Positions 53,711-62,842 of a DNA stretch of 64,000 bases are shown piece after piece (the first letter of the stretch is position 1; every line of letters begins with the position of its first letter). Where the stretch lies: the NCBI RefSeq assembly GCF_000420825.1, contig NZ_ATVR01000007.1, positions 1 through 64,000 of the forward strand, in the 5' to 3' direction. Origin of the DNA: Butyrivibrio sp. AE2015. GTDB taxonomy: Bacteria; Bacillota; Clostridia; Lachnospirales; Lachnospiraceae. The notes under the pieces were generated by a model that was not told the origin of the DNA, searched no databases, and was given only the letters and a program-made list of their open reading frames with translations. The position numbers and the translations under genes are program-made.

Positions 53711-53749
53711 AATAACCTCAGCATAGAATTATGCTGAGGTTATTTTTTT
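53711..53749. terminator. Bidirectional terminator
   Basis: A 14-bp perfect stem (53711-53724 with 53731-53744) with flanking A and T runs. The T run overlaps the stop codon of the LacI-family gene on the other strand. Confidence 0.92.
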
Positions 53750-54770
53750 ATAGTTTTGTGGATCCTCGCTCAATAAGTTCACCGGAGAAAATAGTTTTCT
53801 GAGGCATTTCATTTTGAGAAAGGGTTCCAATAAGGGTCTTAACAAGCTGTATGCACATATCTTCAAGACGATTATCGATAGAAGAGATAGGAGGTTCTGA
53901 GCAATGAGTAAGGATGGAATTGTTATATCCAATGATCTGAAGCTCTGCTGGAACCTTGATCTTATTTGCTCTTGCAAAATTCATTGCACCAACAGCTAAA
54001 AAGTCATCACTTGCTATAATTCCATCGAATTTCACACCCTTTAAATAGAGCTTTTCAATAAAGTTCTTAACTCCGTCTATATCTTCATTTGATCCCTTGA
54101 AACACTGAAGTAGCTCTTTTTTTACTGCTATATCATGAGACAACAGAGCGCTCTGATATCCGGCAAGCTTTTTTAATCCTGAATATGAATTGCTGTTGTA
54201 AAGGTAAAGGATGTTCCTGAGGCCTGCATTGAGCATCTTCTCTGTGGCATCCTGTGTTGCTTTATAATCATCACATAATGTGCAATACACATTATTGCAG
54301 TCGTAATCAGCATTAAGAAGCATTATGGGGACAGAAGCGGCAGCATCGTTGACATACATGTTGTCTTCGGGATTATTCATGATAAAGTTTGAACCGACCA
54401 TTACGACACTGTCTACATGCTGTGAGAGTAGAAGATTAAGGGATTCTTTTCTGGAATCCATCTCATATCCGGTACAGCAAAGAACAGAATTATAACCATT
54501 TTCTCTCAGGTTTTGCTCAATATAGTATAAAGCCTTTGCCAGGTAAAGGTCAGAAGCGTCAGCGCATAAAATGCCGATTGTTTTCATTGAATTAAGGCCG
54601 AGACCTCTGGCGAAAGCATTTGGTTTATAGCCGTATTGTTCAATTATATCCATGACTTTTTTGCGTGTCTTTGGCTTAACGTTGGTGCTACCGTTTAAAA
54701 CCCTTGAAACGGTAGCAATAGAAACGCCGGCCTTTTTGGATATGTCATAAATAGTCATCTGGTTGCTCAT
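53748..54770 (-). CDS. LacI-family repressor, probably of the hexuronate regulon
   Basis: 340 aa. The N-terminal LacI helix-turn-helix is TIYDISKKAGVSIATVSRVLNG with hinge PNAFARGL, followed by a periplasmic-binding-protein-like effector domain. It is encoded 4 nt after uxaC in the same operon, which fits local control of uronate genes. Palindromes of the type TGTAAG..CTTACA occur at the promoters of uxaC, uxaA, uxaB and the importer and are its likely sites. The inducer is probably a uronate or a pathway intermediate; not shown by sequence. Confidence 0.9.
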   Translation of the reverse strand: MSNQMTIYDISKKAGVSIATVSRVLNGSTNVKPKTRKKVMDIIEQYGYKPNAFARGLGLNSMKTIGILCADASDLYLAKALYYIEQNLRENGYNSVLCCTGYEMDSRKESLNLLLSQHVDSVVMVGSNFIMNNPEDNMYVNDAAASVPIMLLNADYDCNNVYCTLCDDYKATQDATEKMLNAGLRNILYLYNSNSYSGLKKLAGYQSALLSHDIAVKKELLQCFKGSNEDIDGVKNFIEKLYLKGVKFDGIIASDDFLAVGAMNFARANKIKVPAELQIIGYNNSILTHCSEPPISSIDNRLEDMCIQLVKTLIGTLSQNEMPQKTIFSGELIERGSTKL

Positions 54771-54774
54771 AGAA

Positions 54775-56193
54775 TTATCTCGTTTCTAAAGGAAATTTGA
54801 AGTATCTTACAGCGTTATTGTAGGAGATATCTGCAGCAATCTCTCCGAGAATATCAAGATCTGATTCAGGATACTCGCCATTCTCAACAAGGCTTCCAAG
54901 GTAATTGCAAAGGATTCTGCGGAAGTAATCATGTCTTGTGTAAGATGTAAAGCTTCTTGAATCTGTAAGCATTCCTACAAAACCTGAAAGGTTGCCGGAT
55001 TCTGCAACTGATTCAAGCTGCTGTTCCATACCGAGCTTTGTATCGTTGAACCACCAAGCGCTTCCCTGCTGGATCTTGGCAACAACAGGTCCTTCGTTGA
55101 ATGCATTGAGAGTAGTGTTGATGATCTTGTTATCGCTTGGATTAAGGCTGTAAAGAATAGTCTTTGGAAGAGAGTTCTTTACATGAAGAGCGTTGAGAAA
55201 ATCAGCAAGCTCGCCCATTGGATAATATGCACCGATAGTATCAAAACCTGTATCAGGACCAAGCTTTTCATACATAGGAGTGTTGTTATCACGTTTGCAA
55301 CCGAAGTGAAGCTGCATTACCCAATCTCTCTTTGCGATTTCTTCGCCTTCAAAGAGCATGAACGCTGTTTCGAACTTAAGATCTTCTTCATATGAAATCT
55401 CTTCACCGCGAAGTCTCTTTGCAAAGATCTCCTCGATTTCTTCATCTGAAGCAGGTCTGTACATAACATATTCAAGAGCGTGGTCTGTTACGTTACATCC
55501 CTTTGAAGCAAAGTAATCAAGTCTTACTCTGAGAGCTTCCTTAAGGGACTTGAAAGAATCAACCTTAACACCGCTTACTTCTGAAAGCTTAGCAATGTAA
55601 TCTGTGAATTCAGGCTTTGTGATATTCTTAGCCTTGTCAGGTCTCCATGCTGGAAGAACCTTAACATCGAAAGTAGAGTCTTCTTTGATCTTATCGTGCC
55701 ATTCGAGAGTATCAATAGGGTCATCTGTTGTGCAGATCAAAGTAACGTTAGACATTTTAATGAGCTTTCTAACGCTCATATCAGGAGACTGAAGAACCTT
55801 GTTGCAAAGATCATACACTTCCTCAGCTGTCTTTTCATTAAGAACACCGTCATAACCGAAATATTTTTTAAGTTCAAGGTGTGCCCAGTGATAGAGTGGG
55901 TTGCCTACGGCTTTACCAAGGCACTTTGCAAACATAAGGAACTTTTCCTTATCTGGAGCATCGCCTGTCATATATTTTTCATCTACGCCAAATGCACGCA
56001 TAAGACGCCATTTATAATGATCTCCTCCAAGCCAAACCTGTGTGATTGTCTCAAAGTGACGATCCTCAGCGATCTCCTTTGGACTGATGTGACAATGATA
56101 ATCAAGTATAGGCATGTTTTCAGCATAGTCATGATAAAGCTTTTTAGCTGGTTCAGACTGTAAAAGGAAATCCTCATCCATGAATTTCTTCAT
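54775..56193 (-). CDS. uxaC: Glucuronate (galacturonate) isomerase
   Basis: 472 aa, normal UxaC length. This amidohydrolase-fold barrel has HCHISPKEIAED (metal His pair) and conserved MQLHFGCKRDNN, TRHDYFRRI and SDARSF-like TDSRSFTSYTRH regions. It interconverts galacturonate with tagaturonate and glucuronate with fructuronate. AGGAGGG precedes the ATG. First gene of the uxaC-lacI operon; operator and promoter lie at 56237-56292. Confidence 0.95.
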   Translation of the reverse strand: MKKFMDEDFLLQSEPAKKLYHDYAENMPILDYHCHISPKEIAEDRHFETITQVWLGGDHYKWRLMRAFGVDEKYMTGDAPDKEKFLMFAKCLGKAVGNPLYHWAHLELKKYFGYDGVLNEKTAEEVYDLCNKVLQSPDMSVRKLIKMSNVTLICTTDDPIDTLEWHDKIKEDSTFDVKVLPAWRPDKAKNITKPEFTDYIAKLSEVSGVKVDSFKSLKEALRVRLDYFASKGCNVTDHALEYVMYRPASDEEIEEIFAKRLRGEEISYEEDLKFETAFMLFEGEEIAKRDWVMQLHFGCKRDNNTPMYEKLGPDTGFDTIGAYYPMGELADFLNALHVKNSLPKTILYSLNPSDNKIINTTLNAFNEGPVVAKIQQGSAWWFNDTKLGMEQQLESVAESGNLSGFVGMLTDSRSFTSYTRHDYFRRILCNYLGSLVENGEYPESDLDILGEIAADISYNNAVRYFKFPLETR

Positions 56194-56236
56194 TTCATAA
56201 CCCTCCTTATATAATAATTATTTTTTTGAAAAAAAC

Positions 56237-56292
56237 ATGTAAGCATTTACATAATCAAAAAATATTATACTAGAGGGCTTTTTCAAATACAA
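56237..56292 (-). promoter_or_regulatory. uxaC promoter and operator
   Basis: On the minus strand: TTGTAT (plus-strand positions 56287-56292), 17 nt, TATAAT (56264-56269). The palindrome ATGTAAGCATTTACAT (56237-56252) lies over the expected start of transcription, a standard repressor position. Confidence 0.75.
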
Positions 56293-56348
56293 TAGATAAA
56301 AAGGCATAAATTTTGATTTCTTTTATAGTTGAAAAAGTCAAAAAGCGG

Positions 56349-56407
56349 TTGACCAAATTGTTTATTGCGGATATGATTTATGTAAGCAGAAATGAAAGAG
56401 CTTACAT
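56349..56407 (+). promoter_or_regulatory. uxaA promoter with widely spaced operator half-sites
   Basis: TTGACC (56349-56354), 17 nt, TATGAT (56372-56377). The half-sites ATGTAAG (56380-56386) and CTTACAT (56401-56407) are separated by 14 nt instead of 2-4, about one more helical turn than at the other operators. Confidence 0.7.
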
Positions 56408-56436
56408 CTGCATGAATGCAGGGAAAGGGTAGGGTT

Positions 56437-57939
56437 ATGAGTAACTTTTTAAAAATTCATCCACAGGATAATGTAGTTGTTTGTCTTGAACCTATGGCTA
56501 AGGGGCAGACACTGAAACTTTCAGATAATGAGAGCATAGAAATTGCACAGGATGTTCCGGCTGGACACAAGGTTGCGATCAAAGATATCAGGAATGGAGA
56601 AAATATTATTAAGTATGGATACGCAATAGGTCATTCCACAGAAGATATAACAAAGGGAATGTGGGTTCATACACATGATGTAAAGACAAATCTTGAGGGT
56701 ATACTCGAGTACAAATATGAACCAGATAAGGATTATCTTGAAAAAAGAAAATCAATGGTTGGTTCAAAGAAGGCTTCATTTAAAGGCTTTGTCAGAGCAA
56801 ACGGTAAAGTTGGTATCAGAAATGAGGTTTGGATCATACCGACTGTTGGATGTGTAAACAATATTGCAACCAAGCTTGCTGAGAAGGCTAATGCTTATGT
56901 GAAGGGCAGCGTTGATGAAGTTGTGGCATTTACACATAACTATGGCTGCTCACAGACAGGTGATGATCAGGAGCACACAAGAACAATCCTTTCTGATCTT
57001 ATAAATCATCCAAATGCCGGTGGCGTGCTTGTTCTGGGTCTTGGATGCGAGAACAGCAACATTGATGTGCTTAAACCATATATTGGTGAAGTTGATGACA
57101 AGAGGGTTAAGTTCCTTGTATGTCAGGAATCTGATGATGAGATGCAGGATGGACTTAACCTGTTAAAAGAGATAATCGAAGAAGCAAGTTCCGATATAAG
57201 AGAGGAAGTTGATGCTTCTAAACTCATCATAGGCCTTAAGTGCGGCGGAAGTGATGGCTTCTCAGGCATTACAGCCAATCCTTTGGTTGGAAGAATATCA
57301 GACAGGATAATTGAGTGCGGAGGAACATCAATCCTTACTGAAGTTCCTGAAATGTTCGGTGCAGAGACTATTCTTATGAATAGATGTGTTTCAGAAGAGA
57401 AATTCAATGACACAGTTAATATGATCAATGGCTTTAAGGATTACTTCACAAAGCAGGGCGAGCCTATTTATGAGAATCCATCTCCTGGAAACAAGGCAGG
57501 CGGAATCACAACTCTTGAAGATAAGTCTCTTGGTTGTACCCAGAAGTCAGGTGATTTCCCTGTTATGAACGTCCTTGAGTATGGAGAAAGAACTGACGTT
57601 ACAGGACTTAATCTTCTTTGTGCACCCGGTAATGACCTTTGCGCGGCAACTGCACTTGCATCATCAGGCGCACAGATAGTTCTTTTTACAACAGGAAGAG
57701 GAACACCATTTGCATGCCCTGTTCCTACTATGAAGATAGCAAGTAACAATACTATTGCAGATAAAAAGAGTAATTGGATAGATTTTAGAGCCGGACAGAT
57801 CCTTGAAGGTCGCAGTTTTGAAGAGCTTACAGATGAGCTCTTTGAAAAGATATTAAGGACAGCATCAGGAGAGAAGCTTAAGAGTGAAGAAGCAGGCTTC
57901 CATGATATGGCAATTTGGAAGAGAGGCGTGACACTTTAA
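56437..57939 (+). CDS. uxaA: Altronate dehydratase
   Basis: 500 aa from ATG 56437, with AGGGTAGGG upstream; an earlier in-frame ATG (56416) precedes that site. An N-terminal SAF-like domain (about 1-90) is followed by the UxaA dehydratase domain with VRANGKVGIRNEVWIIPTVGC, FTHNYGCSQTGDDQ and GLKCGGSDGFSGITANP, whose cysteines and histidine hold iron. It dehydrates altronate to 2-keto-3-deoxygluconate, completing the galacturonate branch with UxaC and UxaB. Divergent from uxaC. Confidence 0.95.
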   Translation: MSNFLKIHPQDNVVVCLEPMAKGQTLKLSDNESIEIAQDVPAGHKVAIKDIRNGENIIKYGYAIGHSTEDITKGMWVHTHDVKTNLEGILEYKYEPDKDYLEKRKSMVGSKKASFKGFVRANGKVGIRNEVWIIPTVGCVNNIATKLAEKANAYVKGSVDEVVAFTHNYGCSQTGDDQEHTRTILSDLINHPNAGGVLVLGLGCENSNIDVLKPYIGEVDDKRVKFLVCQESDDEMQDGLNLLKEIIEEASSDIREEVDASKLIIGLKCGGSDGFSGITANPLVGRISDRIIECGGTSILTEVPEMFGAETILMNRCVSEEKFNDTVNMINGFKDYFTKQGEPIYENPSPGNKAGGITTLEDKSLGCTQKSGDFPVMNVLEYGERTDVTGLNLLCAPGNDLCAATALASSGAQIVLFTTGRGTPFACPVPTMKIASNNTIADKKSNWIDFRAGQILEGRSFEELTDELFEKILRTASGEKLKSEEAGFHDMAIWKRGVTL

Positions 57940-58278
57940 TACTATGGCACCGGTATCGAGCTTAGATTCAAGATGACGGATCAGTGATGATGAGTTTGAA
58001 AGAAGAAGCTTTGGAAGCGTGATTTCATTTGTGCAATTTTCACAAACGATTTCCAAAATAAAAATGAGTTAAACGTTTTTGTCAGGAATAATTGACATGT
58101 AAGCACTTACGCAAACACAGTAAAAATGGTACTTTAAAGAAAAAGTATACAATGATGTCCGAAATTCAGCATAATTCACGCTTGAAAAGGTTTCCAGTAC
58201 ATGATAAAGTACATATTAAGGTAAGTGAAAACGCTTACATTTAGTAAACACACAATCTATATGGGAGGAAACATTTAG
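57940..58278 (+). promoter_or_regulatory. Regulatory region of the oligosaccharide importer
   Basis: The gene-free stretch holds two operator-like sites, TGTAAGCACTTACG (58098-58111) and TGAAAACGCTTACA (58226-58239; also a perfect CcpA cre fit). A candidate promoter is TTGAAA (58182-58187), 17 nt, TAAAGT (58205-58210), with the second site just downstream. A lone TTGACA (58092-58097) abuts the first site without a good -10. No clear uxaA terminator is seen. GGGAGG precedes ATG 58279. Confidence 0.6.
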
Positions 58279-59967
58279 ATGAAAAAGAAAGTTTTATCAT
58301 TACTTTTGTCAACAGCTATGGTAGCTTCTCTTGCAGCATGTGGTAGCACAAGTGCAGAGACAACAACTACTACTGAGTCTGGCGACGCAACAGCATCACA
58401 GTCTGCTGATGCAACAGCATCTACAGACACTGCAGCTGCTACAGATGAAGAGTACACACTTGAGACTCTTAACATTGTAGTAGATGGTACACTTACAGCT
58501 ACAGTTGAGAATGGTCAGGATGCATTTAAGGAGCAGTGGGAGAAGGCAGTTTCTGAGAAACTTGGTCATCCAATCACACTTAATATCAACCAGCTTGATC
58601 ACTCAGACTATGCTGGAACAGTATCACGTCTCCTTACAACAGGAGCACCTGGTGATCCTGATTACCCGGATGCACTTATCATGAGTGCTACAATGTTCAG
58701 ACAGTATGCTCAGACAGGTCTTCTTTGGGATATGGCCGATGCATATGCAAACGCTGAATTCCAGTCACGTATCACACTTCCTTCAATCAATGAGAACATG
58801 AAGGATGAAGAAGGACACCTTTACGGTTTTGCTCCTACATACGGAAACGGATGCGTTACTTACATTAAGAAGTCATGGCTTGATGCAGTAGGAATGAAGG
58901 CAGAGGATATCAAGACTTTTGATGACTACTACAACATGCTTCTTGCATTTACAAACAACGATCCAGATGGTGATGGCTCTAAGGGAACATACGGTGTTAT
59001 CGCTGCTGGTTATGGTAAGCTTGATGAAGCTCCATACATCAACTATATGCCAGAGTTCTGGCAGGGAGCTTATCCTTCATTCTATGAGAAGGATGGAGTT
59101 TGGGTTGATGGTTTCACAGAGCAGGCTACAATCGATGCACTTACAAGACTTGCAAAGGGTTATGCTGATGGCGTAATCGATCCAGATACAGAAGAAGCTG
59201 GAACAAAGCAGGCTCGTGAGAAGTGGTTCTCAGCTGAGCAGTCAACTTCAGAAGGTGTATTCACATACTGGGCTGGCACATGGCTTAGAACACTTACAGA
59301 CAATATGTCTAAGCAGGGCGTAGATGATGAACTTGGTGATGACAGACTTGTACAGCTTGCTCCTATTCAGGAGATCAAGGATACATGGGGCGGATATATC
59401 AACAGAGAAGCTCCTGTTTGGGTAATCACAGATGATCAGGATGGCAGCAATGCTCGTGAGCAGGCTATCTTTGATGCTCTTCTTGAGACAATGCTTGATG
59501 GTGACACAGTTCAGACACTTTGGACATATGGTGCTGAGGATGTTCACTGGTCAACACATGCTGAAAGCTTCACAACAAATGCTGATGATCCTGAGAAGAA
59601 GAAGGATTATGAGTATGCAGAGGGTGAGTTCCACCTTAAACAGTCTCCTAATGACCCTAACACAGTATGGAAGAAGAATCACCTTGATCCAGTACTTGTT
59701 ATTGCTCCTCTTACAAACGGATTCGTTGATTCTGACGAACTTGTAACAGCTGGTAACAAGTTCTTCACAGAGAACTGTGTAGATGCTCCTCAGGCAGCTT
59801 CTTGTGAGACACTTACAGAAGTTAACGAAGAGCTTGTAACAGATAAGACAACTCTTATGAACCAGGTTGTAACTGGTGAAAAGACAGCAGAAGATGCTAT
59901 CGCTGAGTACCTTGAGAAGTGGGGCGATGTATCAGCTCAGATCGTAGAAGAACTTAATGCACAGTAA
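58279..59967 (+). CDS. Solute-binding lipoprotein of an LplABC-type importer
   Basis: 562 aa. The signal peptide ends in lipobox LAAC (Cys about 21), followed by a Thr/Ser-rich linker and a type 1 solute-binding fold of the LplA group (about 500 residues; YTLETLNIVVDG, WEKAVSEKLGHPITLN, LLWDMADAYAN). It captures oligosaccharides outside the membrane for the two permeases downstream. Strongly biased codons suggest abundant expression, usual for the binding protein. The setting with uxaA and pectin enzymes suggests oligogalacturonide or aldouronate ligands. Confidence 0.93.
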   Translation: MKKKVLSLLLSTAMVASLAACGSTSAETTTTTESGDATASQSADATASTDTAAATDEEYTLETLNIVVDGTLTATVENGQDAFKEQWEKAVSEKLGHPITLNINQLDHSDYAGTVSRLLTTGAPGDPDYPDALIMSATMFRQYAQTGLLWDMADAYANAEFQSRITLPSINENMKDEEGHLYGFAPTYGNGCVTYIKKSWLDAVGMKAEDIKTFDDYYNMLLAFTNNDPDGDGSKGTYGVIAAGYGKLDEAPYINYMPEFWQGAYPSFYEKDGVWVDGFTEQATIDALTRLAKGYADGVIDPDTEEAGTKQAREKWFSAEQSTSEGVFTYWAGTWLRTLTDNMSKQGVDDELGDDRLVQLAPIQEIKDTWGGYINREAPVWVITDDQDGSNAREQAIFDALLETMLDGDTVQTLWTYGAEDVHWSTHAESFTTNADDPEKKKDYEYAEGEFHLKQSPNDPNTVWKKNHLDPVLVIAPLTNGFVDSDELVTAGNKFFTENCVDAPQAASCETLTEVNEELVTDKTTLMNQVVTGEKTAEDAIAEYLEKWGDVSAQIVEELNAQ

Positions 59968-60000
59968 TAGTCTTTAATTTCTTCAACAGAAGTCTATTAT

Positions 60001-60048
60001 TCCCATCCCTTTGGGGTATAAAAAATCTTCTTAGGGATGGGATTTTTT
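60001..60048 (+). terminator. Intra-operon terminator (attenuator)
   Basis: Stem TCCCATCCCT / AGGGATGGGA (60001-60010 with 60033-60042) plus TTTTTT, between the binding-protein gene and its permeases. It likely lets only some transcripts continue, giving more binding protein than permease. Confidence 0.82.
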
Positions 60049-60069
60049 ACGAAAAAATTTACGGAAATT

Positions 60070-60078
60070 TGCTATAAT
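60070..60078 (+). promoter_or_regulatory. Extended -10 promoter before the permease genes
   Basis: TGCTATAAT is a perfect extended -10 element, 51 nt before the permease ATG and just after the terminator. It may give separate basal transcription of the permeases. Confidence 0.55.
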
Positions 60079-60128
60079 ACAATTGTAACAAAACGTAAAT
60101 TATGTATATTTGAAAGGAAGAGGATGCT

Positions 60129-61085
60129 ATGAGTAAGAAGCAAACGGTTGCTATGACATCTACAGGAGCTCCAATCAATAAAAAGCCTCTTAGTACGCGC
60201 ATCAAAAATAACTTTGGTTACTACTTGATGTTCCTGCCGGTTTTATTCTTTGTAATCATAATTTACTATTGGCCAATGCTTGGTGTAAGATATGCATTTT
60301 ACACATATAAGCTTAGAAATATTGAGTTTGTTGGCCTTAAGAATTTCTATACCATGTTTGCAAAGAAAGAATTCTGGACTGCATTTACAAACACATTGGA
60401 GATTTCTATTACTAAACTATTAATCACGACTTTTGCATCAGTTCTTGTTTCAGTATTTCTTAATGAAATGCACAACCTGTTTGCAAAGAAGTCTCTTCAG
60501 ACTATTATTTACTTACCACACTTTATGTCCTGGGCAGTAGTTGCTGCTATATTCCAGCTGTTTTTATCAAAATCATCTACTGGTTTTGTAAACGAGACAT
60601 TAAAGGCATGGGGAGTACTTAGTGAAAGCATTGACTTTTTGCATGTACAGTCAATGTGGAGACCAATATTCTATTTGATCAATATCTGGAAAGAAACAGG
60701 TTGGGGAACAGTTATCTTCCTTGCAACACTTTCCGGTATTAACCCTGAACTTTATGAGGCTGCTGATATTGATGGCGCTTCAAGACTTCAGAAAATTTGG
60801 TACGTAACTGTACCGGCACTTATGAATACGGTAATAATTGTATTGATTCTTAACCTTGCTAAGGTTCTTAACCTTTTTGAATCAGTATTTGTTTTATATA
60901 ATAACCGTGTATTTGATGTATCTGATGTTATTTCAACATATGTGTACCGCCAGACTTTCCTTACAGCCATTCCGGACTATGGATATACAACAGCGGTTGG
61001 TTTGTTTAAATCAATTGTAGGCTGCTTCCTTGTTCTTGTTTGTAACTGGGCTAGTAAGAAGATTCGTGGCCGCGGTATTATTTAA
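60129..61085 (+). CDS. LplB-type sugar ABC permease
   Basis: 318 aa with six membrane segments after a short cytoplasmic head. The start NNFGYYLMFLPVLFFVIIIYYWPMLG and EAA loop YEAADIDGASRLQKIWYVTVP identify the LplB/YteP group used for oligosaccharide uptake by gut Firmicutes. It pairs with the next gene (12 nt on). No ATPase is encoded nearby, as usual for such systems that share an MsmX-type ATPase. AAAGGAAGAGG precedes the ATG. Confidence 0.94.
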   Translation: MSKKQTVAMTSTGAPINKKPLSTRIKNNFGYYLMFLPVLFFVIIIYYWPMLGVRYAFYTYKLRNIEFVGLKNFYTMFAKKEFWTAFTNTLEISITKLLITTFASVLVSVFLNEMHNLFAKKSLQTIIYLPHFMSWAVVAAIFQLFLSKSSTGFVNETLKAWGVLSESIDFLHVQSMWRPIFYLINIWKETGWGTVIFLATLSGINPELYEAADIDGASRLQKIWYVTVPALMNTVIIVLILNLAKVLNLFESVFVLYNNRVFDVSDVISTYVYRQTFLTAIPDYGYTTAVGLFKSIVGCFLVLVCNWASKKIRGRGII

Positions 61086-61097
61086 GGAGGTAACATT

Positions 61098-61973
61098 ATG
61101 GCACAGGCAAAAGCACAGGCTATGCAAGTTAAGGCAAGAAAAAATAAAGTACATGTATTTGACGTTGTCAATTATGTAGTATTTATTTTGATTGCACTTA
61201 TTGTTCTTATTCCTATTTGGAAAGTATTAGTTGATTCCTTTAATGCTGTAGGTGTTTACCAGTTCAAATTATGGCCAGAAGATTTTACAGTAAATGGATA
61301 TCTTACTATTTTTACAACAGTCAGATTGTACAGACCATTCCTTAATTCAGTAATTACAACAGTTTTAGGAACACTTCTTGGTCTTGTACTTTCAACTCTT
61401 GGTGGATACGTACTCACACAGACAGAGATGCCAGGTAGAAATGCAATGTCATTCTTCCTTCTTTTCACAATGATCTTCTCTGGTGGTATGATTCCTGAAT
61501 ACCTTGTTATGAAACAGCTTCACCTTGTAGATTCAATGTGGATCCTTGTTATCAAGCATGGTATGAATGTTTACAACCTTGTATTGATGAAGAACTTCTT
61601 TGAAGGAATTCCCGGATCTCTCTTTGAAGCTGCTAAAATTGATGGTTGCAGTCCTATGGGAATTTTCTTCAAGATAGTACTTCCTCTTTCAAAGGCAGCT
61701 CTTGCTTCAATCGGTCTTATGTATGCAGTTACAGTATGGAACGATTACAGCACAGTACAGATTTACATTACAAATCCTGATCAGGTTAACTTCCAGTATA
61801 AGCTCCGAGTTATGATCATGGATGGTGATACGCCGACGACTGCGTATAAGGTATCTCAGAATACTCTTTATTATGCAGCTATTATCTGCGCTATCCTTCC
61901 TTTCATGGCAGCTTATCCATTCCTTCAGAAGTACTTTGTACAGGGCGTTAATGTTGGAGCTGTAAAAGAGTAA
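61098..61973 (+). CDS. LplC/YtcP-type sugar ABC permease
   Basis: 291 aa with six membrane segments and EAA loop FEAAKIDGCSPMGIFFKIVLPL. It is the second pore subunit of the importer, with AAGGAGG before the ATG. The C-terminus (YPFLQKYFVQGVNVGAVKE) is a hallmark of the LplC/YtcP group. Closed by a terminator. Confidence 0.94.
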   Translation: MAQAKAQAMQVKARKNKVHVFDVVNYVVFILIALIVLIPIWKVLVDSFNAVGVYQFKLWPEDFTVNGYLTIFTTVRLYRPFLNSVITTVLGTLLGLVLSTLGGYVLTQTEMPGRNAMSFFLLFTMIFSGGMIPEYLVMKQLHLVDSMWILVIKHGMNVYNLVLMKNFFEGIPGSLFEAAKIDGCSPMGIFFKIVLPLSKAALASIGLMYAVTVWNDYSTVQIYITNPDQVNFQYKLRVMIMDGDTPTTAYKVSQNTLYYAAIICAILPFMAAYPFLQKYFVQGVNVGAVKE

Positions 61974-61997
61974 TTATTTTCTTTCGACATTTAGAAT

Positions 61998-62028
61998 AGA
62001 GGATATGCTTTATGCATATCCTCTTTTT
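61998..62028 (+). terminator. Terminator of the importer operon
   Basis: Perfect stem AGAGGATATGC / GCATATCCTCT with a short loop, followed by TTTTT. Confidence 0.9.
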
Positions 62029-62042
62029 AGTTAATCGGTACA

Positions 62043-62064
62043 ATAATGTCACAAGCGACATTAT
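62043..62064 (+). other. Leader hairpin upstream of the acetylesterase gene
   Basis: ATAATGTC / GACATTAT with a six-base loop, about 35 nt before the start codon. No T run follows, so it is not a terminator; it may be an operator or an mRNA stabiliser. Confidence 0.4.
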
Positions 62065-62097
62065 ATTAAATAAAAATAATATAAAGGAGAGCGAGGT

Positions 62098-62820
62098 ATG
62101 AGACACATATTTTGGGCAGGGGATTCAACTGTAGCCTGTAATAAGTTCAATACATATCCTCAGACCGGCATTGCGCAGGCCTTTGACAGATATACCAAGG
62201 AAGATGTTGTGATATATAACCATGCTGTAAATGGCAGAAGCACAAAGAGCTTTATAGATGAGAGCAGACTTGCTGTTATTTATGATGAAATAACAAAAGG
62301 CGATTATCTGTTTATACAGTTTGGTCATAACGATGAAAAGATAAATGATCCAACAAGATATACACAGCCACACGATGATTTTATTGTAAATCTCGGTAAA
62401 TTTGTAAATGTGGCAAGAAATAAAGGGGCTTATCCGGTATTTATCACATCAGTTGAAAGAAGGCTTTTTGATGAGAATGGCAATTTAAAGCCATCTGAGC
62501 ATACAGAGTATGTGAAAGGAATGAAAGAGGCAGGAGAGAAGTTTAATGTTCCTGTAGTTGATCTTTTTACAATGAGCCGCAGTTTCCTTGAAAAGACAGG
62601 GGATGAAGCTTCCAAAAAGTACTATATGAATCTTGCAGCAGGTGAAGCTGATTGGGCACCTGAAGGGAAAATAGATAATTCGCATCTGAAATATGAGGGA
62701 GCACTTCTTTATGCTGGAATGATAGCAAAGGGACTTTCTGAGCTTGATGAACCATATAGGTCACTTGTTATTGATAATCTGGCGCTTGCCAAATACTTAG
62801 ATATTGAAACAAATGGTTGA
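62098..62820 (+). CDS. Rhamnogalacturonan acetylesterase-like SGNH esterase (CE12 type)
   Basis: 240 aa without signal peptide. SGNH blocks: nucleophile Ser in WAGDSTVA, Gly in NHAVNGRSTKSF, Asn in IQFGHNDE, and Asp/His in KIDNSHLKYEGA. The GDST/HND pattern is that of rhamnogalacturonan acetylesterases, which remove acetyl groups from pectin. Being cytosolic it would act on imported oligosaccharides. AAAGGAGAG precedes the ATG; the GH43 gene begins 22 nt downstream. Confidence 0.9.
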   Translation: MRHIFWAGDSTVACNKFNTYPQTGIAQAFDRYTKEDVVIYNHAVNGRSTKSFIDESRLAVIYDEITKGDYLFIQFGHNDEKINDPTRYTQPHDDFIVNLGKFVNVARNKGAYPVFITSVERRLFDENGNLKPSEHTEYVKGMKEAGEKFNVPVVDLFTMSRSFLEKTGDEASKKYYMNLAAGEADWAPEGKIDNSHLKYEGALLYAGMIAKGLSELDEPYRSLVIDNLALAKYLDIETNG

Positions 62821-62842
62821 TTCGTCTTGTGGAGGAGAAAAA

